Source: DASQZT01 sp963728965 (GTDB lineage: Bacteria > Acidobacteriota > Terriglobia > Bryobacterales > Bryobacteraceae). From it: a stretch of DNA of 64,000 nt. This document shows positions 28,471 through 36,578 of this stretch, piece by piece; positions within the stretch are counted from its first letter, which is position 1, and each line of letters opens with the position of its first letter. Both the position numbers and the translations under genes were made by a program. Below the pieces are notes generated by a model. That model was given only the letters and a program-made list of their open reading frames with translations. It was not told the DNA's origin and ran no database searches. Where the stretch lies: the NCBI GenBank assembly GCA_963728965.1, contig CAVSMH010000006.1, positions 1,302,001 to 1,366,000 on the forward strand. Direction: 5' to 3'.

Positions 28471-28498
28471 TTAGTTTGGTGATTCTAAACCAAACAAA
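28471..28498. promoter_or_regulatory. Inverted repeat surrounding the -10 box (possible operator)
   Basis: TTAGTTTGGT (28471-28480) faces ACCAAACAAA (28489-28498): 9 of 10 positions pair, with 7 consecutive matches (GTTTGGT/ACCAAAC) around an 8-base centre. The centre contains the -10 box of the minus-strand promoter. The placement fits repressor binding, though a chance repeat in an AT-rich stretch is possible. Confidence 0.4.
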
Positions 28499-28511
28499 AT
28501 ACGAATCGCAA
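28482..28511 (-). promoter_or_regulatory. Predicted promoter for the 1132-residue / VWA operon
   Basis: Read on the minus strand: TTGCGA (28506-28511) and TAGAAT (28482-28487), separated by 18 bases. Transcription would start near 28475, about 50 bases before the ATG at 28425. The -10 box sits inside the loop of an inverted repeat described separately. Confidence 0.5.
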
Positions 28512-28686
28512 CCGTGGGGATGTAAAAACGGTTACCGCGGATTCAAAAAATGGAAGCGCCGCGGACATCAAGAGGCTTTCGTTGCAATTCACAACGGCGC
28601 AACTCTCGGGTGGTGTTTCCGAGTGTTAACTCGTGAGCGCCGACGGAGAGCCCGGCGTCCCCCTCCGCGGCACACGAGGCGGCGCA

Positions 28687-29790
28687 CTAAGGGTTGGGTG
28701 GGGCGGGGACGCGGGCTTCGCCGGAATTCGGGTCGGCCATCAAGCCGGTGGTGTCCACGGCTTCCAGGTCGGCGCCGGAGACGCGGCGGATTTCGGAGGC
28801 GACGTGCGACTTCCAACGCCAGTCGGGCTCGCCGGTGAGGTACCAGGGCGCGCCGTTATCGGCGAGGATCATGCCGTAATCGCGGAGGGCCGTCAGAATC
28901 ACCTGGGTGTCCGGATGGAAGCCGGCGAAATCGAAGGTGCGGCGCAGGCGAAATCGCTGTCCCATGGGCGGCCGCGCGGGATCGTTCGAGCGCGAAGCAA
29001 AATGGCGGGCCGGCCAGACGAAGGCACGGCGGGTGACGCCCGCGGTGAAGCGGATGGCGTGGCGAATGGCGCCGGACTTCACCTCCTGATACCGCACCAG
29101 GCCGGGGAAGATGGGGAGACCAGCGGCGTCGGCGGAGGTCCATCCATAGGGCCGCAAGCGGTTGGAGCGGAGATCGAAGATGGCGCCCGAGTCGGCCAGC
29201 CAGCGGGAAGGTCCGACACGGTGAGCGGCGTAGAGTTCGTAGAGGCGGCAGGTGGCGGGATCGATCAGCAGAACGTGCCGGTCGCTGCCGCTTTCGACGC
29301 GGGCATCGTCGGGGATGGGATAGGGCCCGGGTTCGCTTTCGGGGGCGCCATCGCCGAAGGTCACCTGTGCCGGGGGAACGGCGGGATCTGTCAGCGTGGC
29401 CGGGATGCCGCCGGCCATGCCGAAATCGGCATGCAGCGGACGGGCGGCGCCGATGGCCTGGATGTAGGCAGCGGAGTGCGGATCGAGCGGCAGGTCGCGC
29501 ACCGGCGTGTTCCAAATGTTGTTGGGGGGGAAGACCGGGCAGCCGTTTCCGGGGGTGAGGGGGATGCCGCGGCGGAAGGTGACGAGCGCCAGCAAGCGTT
29601 CCTTGTAGGGCCAGGCGAGCTGCAAGAAGGCGGTGGCGGGAAGGGAGAGCAGACAGGCCGCCAGCAGGAGCAGGGCCGCGCGGTGGCGCCGGAGCACGGG
29701 CCAACCGACGGTGCGCAACAGGAGGTAGGCGAGCGCCACCACGGCCATCCACAGGGCCGCGACCGGAACGACGAAGAAGTAGCGGTTCAT
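28687..29790 (-). CDS. Membrane-anchored conserved protein of unknown function
   Basis: 367 residues. Two hydrophobic helices at the N-terminus (about 5-25 and 40-58) anchor a large extracytoplasmic domain. That domain begins FPPNNIWNTPVRDLPLDP and carries further striking segments: DPATCRLYELYAA, GAIFDLRSNRLRPYGWTSAD, GLPIFPGLVRYQEV, FVWPARHF and YGMILADNGAPWYL. I recognise the pattern as that of a widespread bacterial family with no assigned function, but cannot name it. Trp, His and Asp residues in the conserved segments would suit a carbohydrate-binding or hydrolytic domain, which is speculation. Adjacent to the STAS gene on the same strand (22 bases), so possibly co-transcribed with it. 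Confidence 0.8.
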   Translation of the reverse strand: MNRYFFVVPVAALWMAVVALAYLLLRTVGWPVLRRHRAALLLLAACLLSLPATAFLQLAWPYKERLLALVTFRRGIPLTPGNGCPVFPPNNIWNTPVRDLPLDPHSAAYIQAIGAARPLHADFGMAGGIPATLTDPAVPPAQVTFGDGAPESEPGPYPIPDDARVESGSDRHVLLIDPATCRLYELYAAHRVGPSRWLADSGAIFDLRSNRLRPYGWTSADAAGLPIFPGLVRYQEVKSGAIRHAIRFTAGVTRRAFVWPARHFASRSNDPARPPMGQRFRLRRTFDFAGFHPDTQVILTALRDYGMILADNGAPWYLTGEPDWRWKSHVASEIRRVSGADLEAVDTTGLMADPNSGEARVPAPPNP

Positions 29791-29812
29791 CGGCGCGAGC
29801 CGGGGCGGCGGG

Positions 29813-30148
29813 TCAACCCTTGCAGGCTTCCTCCACGCTGGGATAGAAGCGGAAAACGGTGTCCAGCAGGCTCACGTGGAAGGTATCGAAGAGGTGGCCG
29901 GTAGCGCCGGCCATGCACATTTCGCCGCCGGCGGCCATGATTTTGTTGTAGCTGGAAATGAAGCGGCCGATGCCGGTGCTGTCGATGTGGGACACGCCGG
30001 CGAGATCGAAGATGATGGTGCGCTTTCCCTGGCGCAGCAGTTCATCCACGTGGGTGACGATGCGCTCGCTCTCGGGACCCATCATGATTTTTCCGGCGAG
30101 TGTGACAACCACCTTGTCGGTACCAATCGTGTTCTGCGTGATGTCCAT
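29813..30148 (-). CDS. STAS-domain anti-sigma factor antagonist
   Basis: 111 residues from the ATG at 30148 (MDITQNTI), preferred over a TTG 24 bases upstream because family members begin at this point. It is a stand-alone STAS domain: VVVTLAGKIMMGPES, TIIFDLAGVSHIDSTGIGRF with the phosphorylatable Ser 57, and AGGEMCMAGATGHLFDTF. Such proteins bind and sequester an anti-sigma kinase when unphosphorylated, controlling a partner-switch pathway in the cytosol. No anti-sigma kinase, phosphatase or sigma factor gene is in the window, so its partner is elsewhere. It precedes the membrane-anchored protein on the same strand. Confidence 0.9.
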   Translation of the reverse strand: MDITQNTIGTDKVVVTLAGKIMMGPESERIVTHVDELLRQGKRTIIFDLAGVSHIDSTGIGRFISSYNKIMAAGGEMCMAGATGHLFDTFHVSLLDTVFRFYPSVEEACKG

Positions 30149-30216
30149 CTGGAACCGACCAGTGTACGCCAAAACACCCCGGCGGCGACAGAGTCAGTGA
30201 GGCCGCTCGTTTGGTG

Positions 30217-30501
30217 TCAGTGCGAGCGTGCGAGGGAGCGCGCCGTCTTCTCCACCGCGGTCATCAGGCGGAGCGTGTTTTCGCCGTAGATCTTGCGAAT
30301 CTCCCCGGCGGTGTAGCCTTCTTCGAGCAGGGCGCGGGTGAGATTGGGCCACTTGTCGACGCAGTCGAGGTCCCGGGGCGCGCAACCGATGCCGTCGAAA
30401 TCACTGCCGAGGCCGACCGCATCGACGCCGGCGATGGTGGCGCTGGTGATGATGGTGGCGCTGGTGATGTCGTTATGAGTGTCGATCAGGATCGCTCTCA
30501 T
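30217..30501 (-). pseudogene. Collapsed membrane dipeptidase (peptidase M19), ~94 codons left
   Basis: Both ends of an M19 renal-dipeptidase-like gene remain in one frame. The N-terminal metal motif LIDTHNDITS (His-x-Asp) is joined almost directly to the C-terminal part AGVDAVGLGSDFDGIGCAP, then WPNLTRALLEEGYTAGEIRKIYGEN. About 250 residues of a ~350-residue enzyme are absent, including the bridging Glu and the two later His ligands, so it cannot be active. At the junction a six-residue unit (ITSATI) is tandemly repeated, matching an 18-base DNA repeat. The ATG overlaps the TGA of the upstream glycosyltransferase (ATGA), so the remnant may still be translated. Confidence 0.75.
30433..30468. 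repeat. Two exact tandem copies of an 18-base unit
   Basis: GATGGTGGCGCTGGTGAT occurs twice back to back (30433-30450 and 30451-30468) at the deletion junction of the M19 dipeptidase remnant. It keeps the frame and encodes ITSATI twice on the minus strand. Confidence 0.9.
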
Positions 30502-32297
30502 TTGGCGGGGAGTATCGCATGCCCCGGCAGATACAAAAGGAATTGACCGATGGGGATGGGCGGCCCGAGATGGCTGTACCGGGCGAGCGACGCGGGGTCG
30601 CCCGCGCAGTCGAGGCAAAGCACGGCGCAGGCCGGTGCGGGTGCGTGGACAAACGATACGGCGGGGTTGCGCTCGCGCAGCAGAGCCTGAAACGGGTACT
30701 CGAGCTGGTTGCGGCGGATATCGATCGCGACGCGGTTGCAGCCGGAGCGAGCGACGCGGTCGACCGCCTCGCGATAGGAGGCCTCATTGTGGTGCTGGCG
30801 GATGTCGGAGAAATAGTTGTCGTCGCGGCGGGTGACGAACAGGTTGGCGGGGCCGCGCAGGGGGCGGGTCCAGTTCTGCAGCGCGGGCAGGCGGGCGGTG
30901 TCGGCCAGGAAGAGGCAGACGAGGACCGTGAGCAGCATCGGCCGGATGCGCTCCAGGAGCAAGCCGGCCAACGGCGCGGCGGCGATAAACAGAGGCAGCA
31001 GCAGGCGGGCGCCGTAGGGCTGCCAGCGCACCCAGAAGCAGTACAACAGAAAAGCCGCCAGTAAAGAGATGGCGTAGACGAGCGCGCGGCGGTCGCGCCA
31101 GGCGGCATAGGCGGCGGCGATGGCGAGCAGCAGCAGGTGCCAGCGATTGTTGGCGTTGGCCTCATGGCGGGTGTTTTCAGGCGGGGTAAAGGCGGCGCCA
31201 TTCCAGGTGGTATCGGGCGACTGGGGATCGAGGCCCAAGAGCGCGTGCACGCCGACGATGGCGTCGAAGACCTGACGGTTGCGACGCGGATTCGGCGTGC
31301 CGAGCTGCTCGGAGAAGTGGCGCAGCGCGTTCGAGACGGTGGAGCGCCAGCCGGGATGGCGGTTGCGCCAGGGCAGGCGGCCATCGGCAAACGGTGAATC
31401 GAAGCCGAGGGGCGAACCGCTCAGGCGGAGGTTGCGGATGTACTGTGGGCCGTTGAGGACGAGGCAGGCGGCCGCCGCCCAGGCGAGCATGCGGTACGGC
31501 CGTGCTCTGCCGGAGAGGAGCCAGGCGGCGAGCAGCAGAGGAGGCAGAAACAGGTAGGCCGTGCCTTTCGTAGCCAGGGCGAGGGCGCACGAGAGTCCGG
31601 TGAAGGGAGCGTCGCGGCGGAGGGCGAAGTAAACCGCCGCGACCAGCCACAGGGCCAGCACGGAATCGTTCTTCGCGCCGGAAGCTTGCAGGATCGCATT
31701 GGGAAGAGTGGCGCAGAACAGGGCGGCGAGCGCCTGACCTTTCGAAGCGAGGCCCATGGCGCCGGCGACTGCCGACACGCCCACGATGCAGCCGGCGAAG
31801 GCCGCCGCGCTCACCAGGTTCACGAAGTGGTCACCGCCGGAGAGCAGGTAGGTATGCAGCATGAAGTACTCGGCGAGCGGCGGGAAACTGACCTGGTTGA
31901 AATACGGCGTGGGGAAGAAGGCGACGGAGCCCGCTTGCGCCCAATAGACGACGCGCGGCAGGTGGTAGGCCATGGCGTCGTAGGTGTTGGGCGGGGCGAG
32001 CCACGCGGTGGCCGCGGTGAGGAAGACGATCGTAGCGGCGATGGCGGCGATGGCGGTCTCGAGGGGCCGGAGCCGGATCGCGGGAAAGGACGGACGGCGC
32101 CAGTGCATGCGCGAGGCGGCGACGGCGGCCAGTGCCAGCCACGCCGCGATCAGCGGACCACGCCGGAGCAGGTGGAAGGGGCTGAGGATCTCGGTAAGGA
32201 GCAGGGTGGCGGTGCCGAGCAACACGACGCCGCGGAGCAGGCGATGGCGCGGTTGCTCGCTCCAGGCAGAGCGCCATGACGCTCGAGGTGTACACAT
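30498..32297 (-). CDS. GT-C fold membrane glycosyltransferase (ArnT/PMT-like)
   Basis: 599 residues with about ten membrane helices. The first large loop has PPNTYDAMAYHLPRVVYW, with the acidic residue that GT-C enzymes place in the first extracytoplasmic loop, followed by PTPYFNQVSFPPLAEYFMLHTYLL. This pattern belongs to the dolichyl/undecaprenyl-phosphate-sugar-dependent ArnT/PMT-like group, which moves sugars from a lipid carrier to lipid or protein acceptors at the outer face of the inner membrane. The C-terminal ~110 residues are soluble and periplasmic. The stop codon overlaps the start of the dipeptidase remnant. The acceptor is unknown; no lipid A or O-antigen gene is adjacent. Confidence 0.82.
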   Translation of the reverse strand: MCTPRASWRSAWSEQPRHRLLRGVVLLGTATLLLTEILSPFHLLRRGPLIAAWLALAAVAASRMHWRRPSFPAIRLRPLETAIAAIAATIVFLTAATAWLAPPNTYDAMAYHLPRVVYWAQAGSVAFFPTPYFNQVSFPPLAEYFMLHTYLLSGGDHFVNLVSAAAFAGCIVGVSAVAGAMGLASKGQALAALFCATLPNAILQASGAKNDSVLALWLVAAVYFALRRDAPFTGLSCALALATKGTAYLFLPPLLLAAWLLSGRARPYRMLAWAAAACLVLNGPQYIRNLRLSGSPLGFDSPFADGRLPWRNRHPGWRSTVSNALRHFSEQLGTPNPRRNRQVFDAIVGVHALLGLDPQSPDTTWNGAAFTPPENTRHEANANNRWHLLLLAIAAAYAAWRDRRALVYAISLLAAFLLYCFWVRWQPYGARLLLPLFIAAAPLAGLLLERIRPMLLTVLVCLFLADTARLPALQNWTRPLRGPANLFVTRRDDNYFSDIRQHHNEASYREAVDRVARSGCNRVAIDIRRNQLEYPFQALLRERNPAVSFVHAPAPACAVLCLDCAGDPASLARYSHLGPPIPIGQFLLYLPGHAILPAK

Positions 32298-32441
32298 GGC
32301 TAACGCAACGGTCCCATCGGGCCCCCAGCCGCGACTCTCTTCATCCTACTCAGAATCCTGTTATACGCCTTTCATACGCCCTGATGGCGAGCAAGGGGGA
32401 GCGCGACCTGCGCTACCGGGAGTACCTATAGAACTTTCGGG

Positions 32442-32469
32442 TTGTAGCGGTCCGGGACTGTGGTACAAT
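32442..32469 (+). promoter_or_regulatory. Predicted promoter for the EXORDIUM-like gene
   Basis: TTGTAG (32442-32447) and TACAAT (32464-32469) are 16 bases apart. Transcription would start near 32476, leaving a leader of about 50 bases that contains GGAGGAAGGGG before the ATG at 32529. Confidence 0.5.
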
Positions 32470-32528
32470 CGCCCGCATCGTTGCGTCTGTGACGCACTCG
32501 GACGTACGGAGGAAGGGGAACGAAACGC

Positions 32529-33452
32529 ATGAAATGGCTACGGTTGTTGACGTTGGTTGGAATGGCCGGCCTGGCATTCAGCCAGGGCATCGAAAAAGGA
32601 GACGACGGCAACGAACAGGGAAACGGGAGCGGAAGGCTGACCAAGTCCGTTCACGAGACACTGCCCCATGCCGCGCAGAACGCGGCATCGTTGGCAAGGG
32701 CGCGCAGTTCGCTGATCAAGTACCACAATGGACCCCTGCTCGTGAACACCAGCGGTGTGAATGTCTACTACATCTGGTACGGGAACTGGAGCGGGAATTC
32801 GGCGGTGCAGATTCTGGAGGACCTGGCGAGGAATATCGGGCCTTCCTCGTATTTCAACATCAACACCACTTACTTCGATCGGAACAACGCGCGCGTGCCG
32901 AACCAGGTGAACCTGAAGGGGACTACCACCGACAACTACTCGCAGGGCACCAGCCTGACCGATTCGAAGGTGCAGGCGGTAGTCAGTTCGGCGATCTCGA
33001 GCGGGCGGCTGCCCAGGGACGTAAACGGAATCTACTTCGTGCTGACGTCGCAGGACGTCAACGAAAGCTCCGGGTTCTGCACCCAATACTGCGGGTGGCA
33101 CACCTACGGGAGCATCAGCGGCAGCAACATCAAATTCGCCTTCGTGGGGAATCCGGCGCGCTGCATCAGCTCGTGCGCGGCGCAGTCGATCGGTCCGAAC
33201 GGGAACGCCGGCGCGGACGGAATGGCATCGATCATCGCGCACGAACTGGAGGAAGCGGCGACGGATCCCAATCTGAACGCCTGGTATGACGGGCGCGGCC
33301 AAGAGAACGCGGATAAGTGCGCGTGGACCTTCGGCTCGGTGAGCGCGGCGCCGAACGGCGCGGGCTACAATATGACGCTCGGCTCGAGGCAGTACCTGAT
33401 CCAGCAGAACTGGGTGAACTCGGGCAACGGTTTCTGCGCCAAGAGCAACTAA
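32529..33452 (+). CDS. EXORDIUM / phosphate-induced protein 1-like secreted protein
   Basis: 307 residues with a signal peptide (MKWLRLLTLVGMAGLAFSQG). The mature protein follows the PHI-1/EXORDIUM pattern known mainly from plants: KYHNGPLL, VNVYYIWYGNW, DLARNIGPSSYFNINTTY, GIYFVLTSQDV, and an ASIIAHELEEAATDP segment (His 238) near the C-terminus that has the look of a metal-binding HExxE helix. Several paired cysteines (FCTQYC, RCISSC) imply disulphides and export. Function in bacteria is unknown; plant members act at the cell wall in growth and stress signalling. Its stop overlaps, tail to tail, the stop of the TPR gene by 4 bases. Confidence 0.85.
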   Translation: MKWLRLLTLVGMAGLAFSQGIEKGDDGNEQGNGSGRLTKSVHETLPHAAQNAASLARARSSLIKYHNGPLLVNTSGVNVYYIWYGNWSGNSAVQILEDLARNIGPSSYFNINTTYFDRNNARVPNQVNLKGTTTDNYSQGTSLTDSKVQAVVSSAISSGRLPRDVNGIYFVLTSQDVNESSGFCTQYCGWHTYGSISGSNIKFAFVGNPARCISSCAAQSIGPNGNAGADGMASIIAHELEEAATDPNLNAWYDGRGQENADKCAWTFGSVSAAPNGAGYNMTLGSRQYLIQQNWVNSGNGFCAKSN

Positions 33453-34624
33453 CGCATGACAACCGGGCTTGCGGCAGGGGGAGGCCTGTTTTCTTTCTCC
33501 GCGAAGATCCATGCGGCGTGGGTACGGAACGAGGGCTCGGGAGTGTGCTGCGCCATGGCCTTGGTCATTGCTTCCCTTGCTTCCGGAAAGCGGCCGAGGC
33601 GAAAGAGCACCCACGCCAGGGCATCGTAGGTATACACATCGCGACGGAAGGCGAGCTCATTCCGGGCCAATTCGAGGGCGCGGGCGAGGTGGCGCTGCTG
33701 GTCGGCGAGCACGAGCGCCAGGTTGCGGTCGGTATTTTCGAAGTTGGCGCGAGCCAGGCGATCGACGACGTCGAGGAGCGCCTCCTGTTTGCGGGCTTCG
33801 GCGGGTTGGCCCTGCTGGAGGTAGAGGTCGCGCAGCGCGCCCGCATACGTGGCGAGGGGCACGATGGCCTGGGCGCGGCGGTAGGCGGAGATTGCCTCGG
33901 CGACCTGGTGACGCGCCGCGGCCACCTGGCCTAGCCCGGCGAACGCCGGATGATAGTGGGGGAAGGTTTCGAGCGCGGCGCGGTAGTGGACCGCGGCTTG
34001 TTCGAGGCGGCCGGTTTTGAAGTAGAGATTGCCGAGATCGACCAGGCACCAGGCCAGGTTTTCGGGTGTGGCGCGGGCCACGTGGACAGCCTGCCGCATG
34101 GCGGAGATGGCGCCTTCGGCATCGCCGGTGACGAAGCGATACCAGGCCACGCGGTTGTAGCTCGACAGGCCCGGACGCAGCTTCAGCATCTGCTCGTAGG
34201 CCGAGGCGGCGCGGTCGTAGTCGCCGATCTCCATGGCGGCGTCGCCCATCATGGCCCACAGGCGGGCGTCTTCGGGAGTGGACTGCACCAGGCGCCGGGT
34301 CGATTCGACGACTTTGGCGAAGTGGTGCCGGTTGAGTTCGATTTCATTGGCGACGATCATGGCCTCGGGATCGCCGGGGCTGCGCGCGAGCGCCTGGCGG
34401 ACGAGTTTTTGGGCGCGCTCGACGTAGCTGAAATCGGTGGTCTCGCGCATTTTCTGGAGGTAGGCGGCGGCGAGATCGGTGAGGGCGGCGGGATTGGCGG
34501 GGTTCGCGGTAACGGTCGTTTGGCAGGCCGCGATTCGCTCATCGGTGGACAGCCGCTCGACGCGCGAGAATCGGGCGGCATCGAGGGCGGGGATCGACAG
34601 GGCAAGCAGCAATAACGTTCGCAT
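33449..34624 (-). CDS. Secreted tetratricopeptide repeat protein
   Basis: 391 residues from the ATG at 34624, chosen because AGGA lies 6 bases upstream and the protein then begins with a signal peptide (MRTLLLLALSIPALDAARF). The rest is a run of helix pairs of the TPR type, clearest at residues about 130-260 (ARLWAMMGDAAMEIGDYDRA, LYFKTGRLEQAAVHYRAAL, FAGLGQVAAARHQVAEAIS). TPR arrays bind other proteins; the location is periplasmic. It lies 53 bases downstream of the DUF4331 gene on the same strand, and the two are probably co-expressed. Its last bases overlap the stop of the EXORDIUM-like gene on the other strand. Confidence 0.85.
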   Translation of the reverse strand: MRTLLLLALSIPALDAARFSRVERLSTDERIAACQTTVTANPANPAALTDLAAAYLQKMRETTDFSYVERAQKLVRQALARSPGDPEAMIVANEIELNRHHFAKVVESTRRLVQSTPEDARLWAMMGDAAMEIGDYDRAASAYEQMLKLRPGLSSYNRVAWYRFVTGDAEGAISAMRQAVHVARATPENLAWCLVDLGNLYFKTGRLEQAAVHYRAALETFPHYHPAFAGLGQVAAARHQVAEAISAYRRAQAIVPLATYAGALRDLYLQQGQPAEARKQEALLDVVDRLARANFENTDRNLALVLADQQRHLARALELARNELAFRRDVYTYDALAWVLFRLGRFPEAREAMTKAMAQHTPEPSFRTHAAWIFAEKENRPPPAASPVVMR

Positions 34625-34677
34625 GGCAAATCCTGGGAGCGCCGGCAGCATCGGCACTGCCGGCGCCCGATGAAGGG

Positions 34678-36207
34678 TTAGTTGACGGGACAGGGGCTCC
34701 TCACGAGATCGCCGCCGCGGATGACGGTGCTTTCGGCACCGCAGCCGGATTCGCCGGGATCGATGTGGCGGCGCTGGCGCCCACTGTTGGCGAAGGCTAC
34801 GTACGGAAAGGTCTCCTGCAGGGGGACATCGTTGACATTGACGCCATCGCCGAGGCGGTAGCTGTTGTAGGGCGATCCGGTGAGCGCTCCGGCCACCACG
34901 CGTAGGGCGATATCGGTGACGTCGTCGGAAAGGCGGCGGCCGTTGGGGAAGCCCGCGCCATCTCCGCCGAGCAGGCCCAGGCGGCTGCGCGACGCCGCTT
35001 CGGTGGGTGTCACGCTGGTGTTGAGACGCAGCAGATCGGCCACGGGACCTTTGGGAATGGAAGGATCGCCGAAGACCGGAAGATACTGGACGAGCGGCAG
35101 CAGGTCAGTGCGCGGGGCATCGGGGACGGCGAGGCCGAAGACGGTATGGAGTAGTTTGGGCAGCACGGGATCGAGCGCGTAGCCGGCGAATTGGGCGTCG
35201 TCTTTGGGCTCGCTGCGGCTCCACTTGTCTTTGTCGCCGGTGCCGATGATCAGCTCGTTGATGAGCGGATTGGCCATGCGCTGCACCTGGACCCAGCCAC
35301 CGGAATCCTTATTGGGATCGTTGCTGCGTACGGTCATGGCGGCGCGGTAGGTGGCGCCCCAGGCGCCGATGACCGGCTTGCCGGGGGTGGCGACCATGGA
35401 GACAGGCACCTCGATGGCGATGCAGTTCACGTTGTATCCGGAGACCGTATCGGGGGCGGCATTCCAAGTATTGTTGGAGTCTTCGAGCGTGGTCAGAATG
35501 GGAGCGGTGCCGGTGAGGAAGGCGCCATTGCGGAAGTTGAGCGAATCGAAGGCGGCGCCCAAATCGATGAAGAAAGGGTCGTCCACGGTGCCGGCGAAGA
35601 CACGCACTCCTCCGTCCAGGTTGTAGATGCCCTGTTTGGCCAGCGCGGGATAGTCGGGCATGGTGCGCGGTCCGACGTTGGAAGGCACGGCGAAGACGGT
35701 TCGCTTACCGGTGAGGTCGGTGCTGACGGCGGCGTCGCCGGCGCCTTGCACCATGGCGACGGTATAGCTTTGGCGAAAGCTGAGGCCGGCGGCGCCGTCG
35801 CCATCGAGCGAGGTCACGGCCGGCGGGACGAGGCCGCCGATTCCGGCGCCGGCGCCGGCAAAGCCGGTGAAGAGCCCGGGCGCGCGGACTTCCGTCTGAA
35901 AGCGGAACTGGAAGGTAACGTCGGCGGCGGCATCGTAGTTGTTGTCGATTTTGATGGTGTAGAGCACATCGGGATCGAAGGGGAAATAGTTGGGACCATT
36001 GGCCGGCTCAAGCAGGGGGTCCACATCCAGGATGAATGTGACTTTGCCCGGATCGTCGTAGCTGACGAAGGCGTAGAAGTCGGTGATGTCGGCGGGGTGG
36101 TCCAGGGCGGTCAAAGGCGCCTCGCGATGGCTGGCGGCAAAACCGGGAACCGGCGCGGCCATCCATGCGGAAAGGAACGCCGCAAGATAGGGAGTGATTC
36201 GTTTCAC
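34678..36207 (-). CDS. DUF4331 family secreted protein
   Basis: 509 residues beginning at a GTG (CAC on the plus strand at 36205-36207) with a signal peptide ending GFAASHREAP. The ASHREAP start of the mature protein, DHPADITDFYAFVSYDDP and VTFILDVDPLLEPANGPNYF are diagnostic of DUF4331. The C-terminus is Cys-containing and ends RSPCPVN. The family is exported, beta-rich and has no proven function. Next gene on the same strand is the TPR protein (53 bases), forming a likely two-gene unit. AGAGG lies 11 bases before the start, an acceptable if weak ribosome-binding site. Confidence 0.9.
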   Translation of the reverse strand: MKRITPYLAAFLSAWMAAPVPGFAASHREAPLTALDHPADITDFYAFVSYDDPGKVTFILDVDPLLEPANGPNYFPFDPDVLYTIKIDNNYDAAADVTFQFRFQTEVRAPGLFTGFAGAGAGIGGLVPPAVTSLDGDGAAGLSFRQSYTVAMVQGAGDAAVSTDLTGKRTVFAVPSNVGPRTMPDYPALAKQGIYNLDGGVRVFAGTVDDPFFIDLGAAFDSLNFRNGAFLTGTAPILTTLEDSNNTWNAAPDTVSGYNVNCIAIEVPVSMVATPGKPVIGAWGATYRAAMTVRSNDPNKDSGGWVQVQRMANPLINELIIGTGDKDKWSRSEPKDDAQFAGYALDPVLPKLLHTVFGLAVPDAPRTDLLPLVQYLPVFGDPSIPKGPVADLLRLNTSVTPTEAASRSRLGLLGGDGAGFPNGRRLSDDVTDIALRVVAGALTGSPYNSYRLGDGVNVNDVPLQETFPYVAFANSGRQRRHIDPGESGCGAESTVIRGGDLVRSPCPVN

Positions 36208-36317
36208 GTTCCAAAAAACCTCTCAGCGAAATTGGCATCCAAGCGTAAGAACGGAGCGGAGGTGGAATCGGATGTGTCCCGATCCGTTTTTTGAGGCGAA
36301 GCGGACCGGGATTGTTC

Positions 36318-36334
36318 AAACTTGCAAAACTTGC
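36318..36334. repeat. Direct repeat AAACTTGC x2 at the bc operon promoter
   Basis: AAACTTGC at 36318-36325 and again at 36327-36334 (period 9), overlapping the -35 region of the candidate promoter. A 9-base period is close to one helical turn and could be a regulator site; chance is not excluded. Confidence 0.3.
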
Positions 36335-36349
36335 GTTCGGGTGTAAGAT
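36322..36349 (+). promoter_or_regulatory. Candidate promoter for the cytochrome bc operon
   Basis: TTGCAA (36322-36327) and TAAGAT (36344-36349) separated by 16 bases, about 230 bases upstream of the Rieske start. Matches to consensus are moderate. The long leader would leave room for regulation, but no conserved structure was recognised in it. Confidence 0.35.
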
Positions 36350-36578
36350 ATGCTCTGGATCAAAGAACAGTCGAAGAGATTGGATGCAGGCGCGCGAGCT
36401 GAATGGATGGGGATAGGCACTTTGCTTCAGGTTTCCAACAGGCCCATCGGTACCCAGATCCCGGACGGTGACACAGACACTGCAGTTGCCGGTGTATCCG
36501 GGCGTGGCGCGGGCAGGCCATCTCTACGATAGTCGAGGAGCTCAGAGGTCGGGCCGGAATTCCGGCCTTGGGGACAAG

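Larger units (their letters stand above)
36208..36578. other. Divergent intergenic region between DUF4331 and the bc operon
   Basis: About 370 bases without a convincing gene. It holds the leader of the minus-strand DUF4331 gene and, near 36322-36349, a candidate promoter with an AAACTTGC direct repeat for the plus-strand bc operon. An open frame running into the Rieske gene from 36468 has no start signal and is not taken as coding. Confidence 0.5.
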
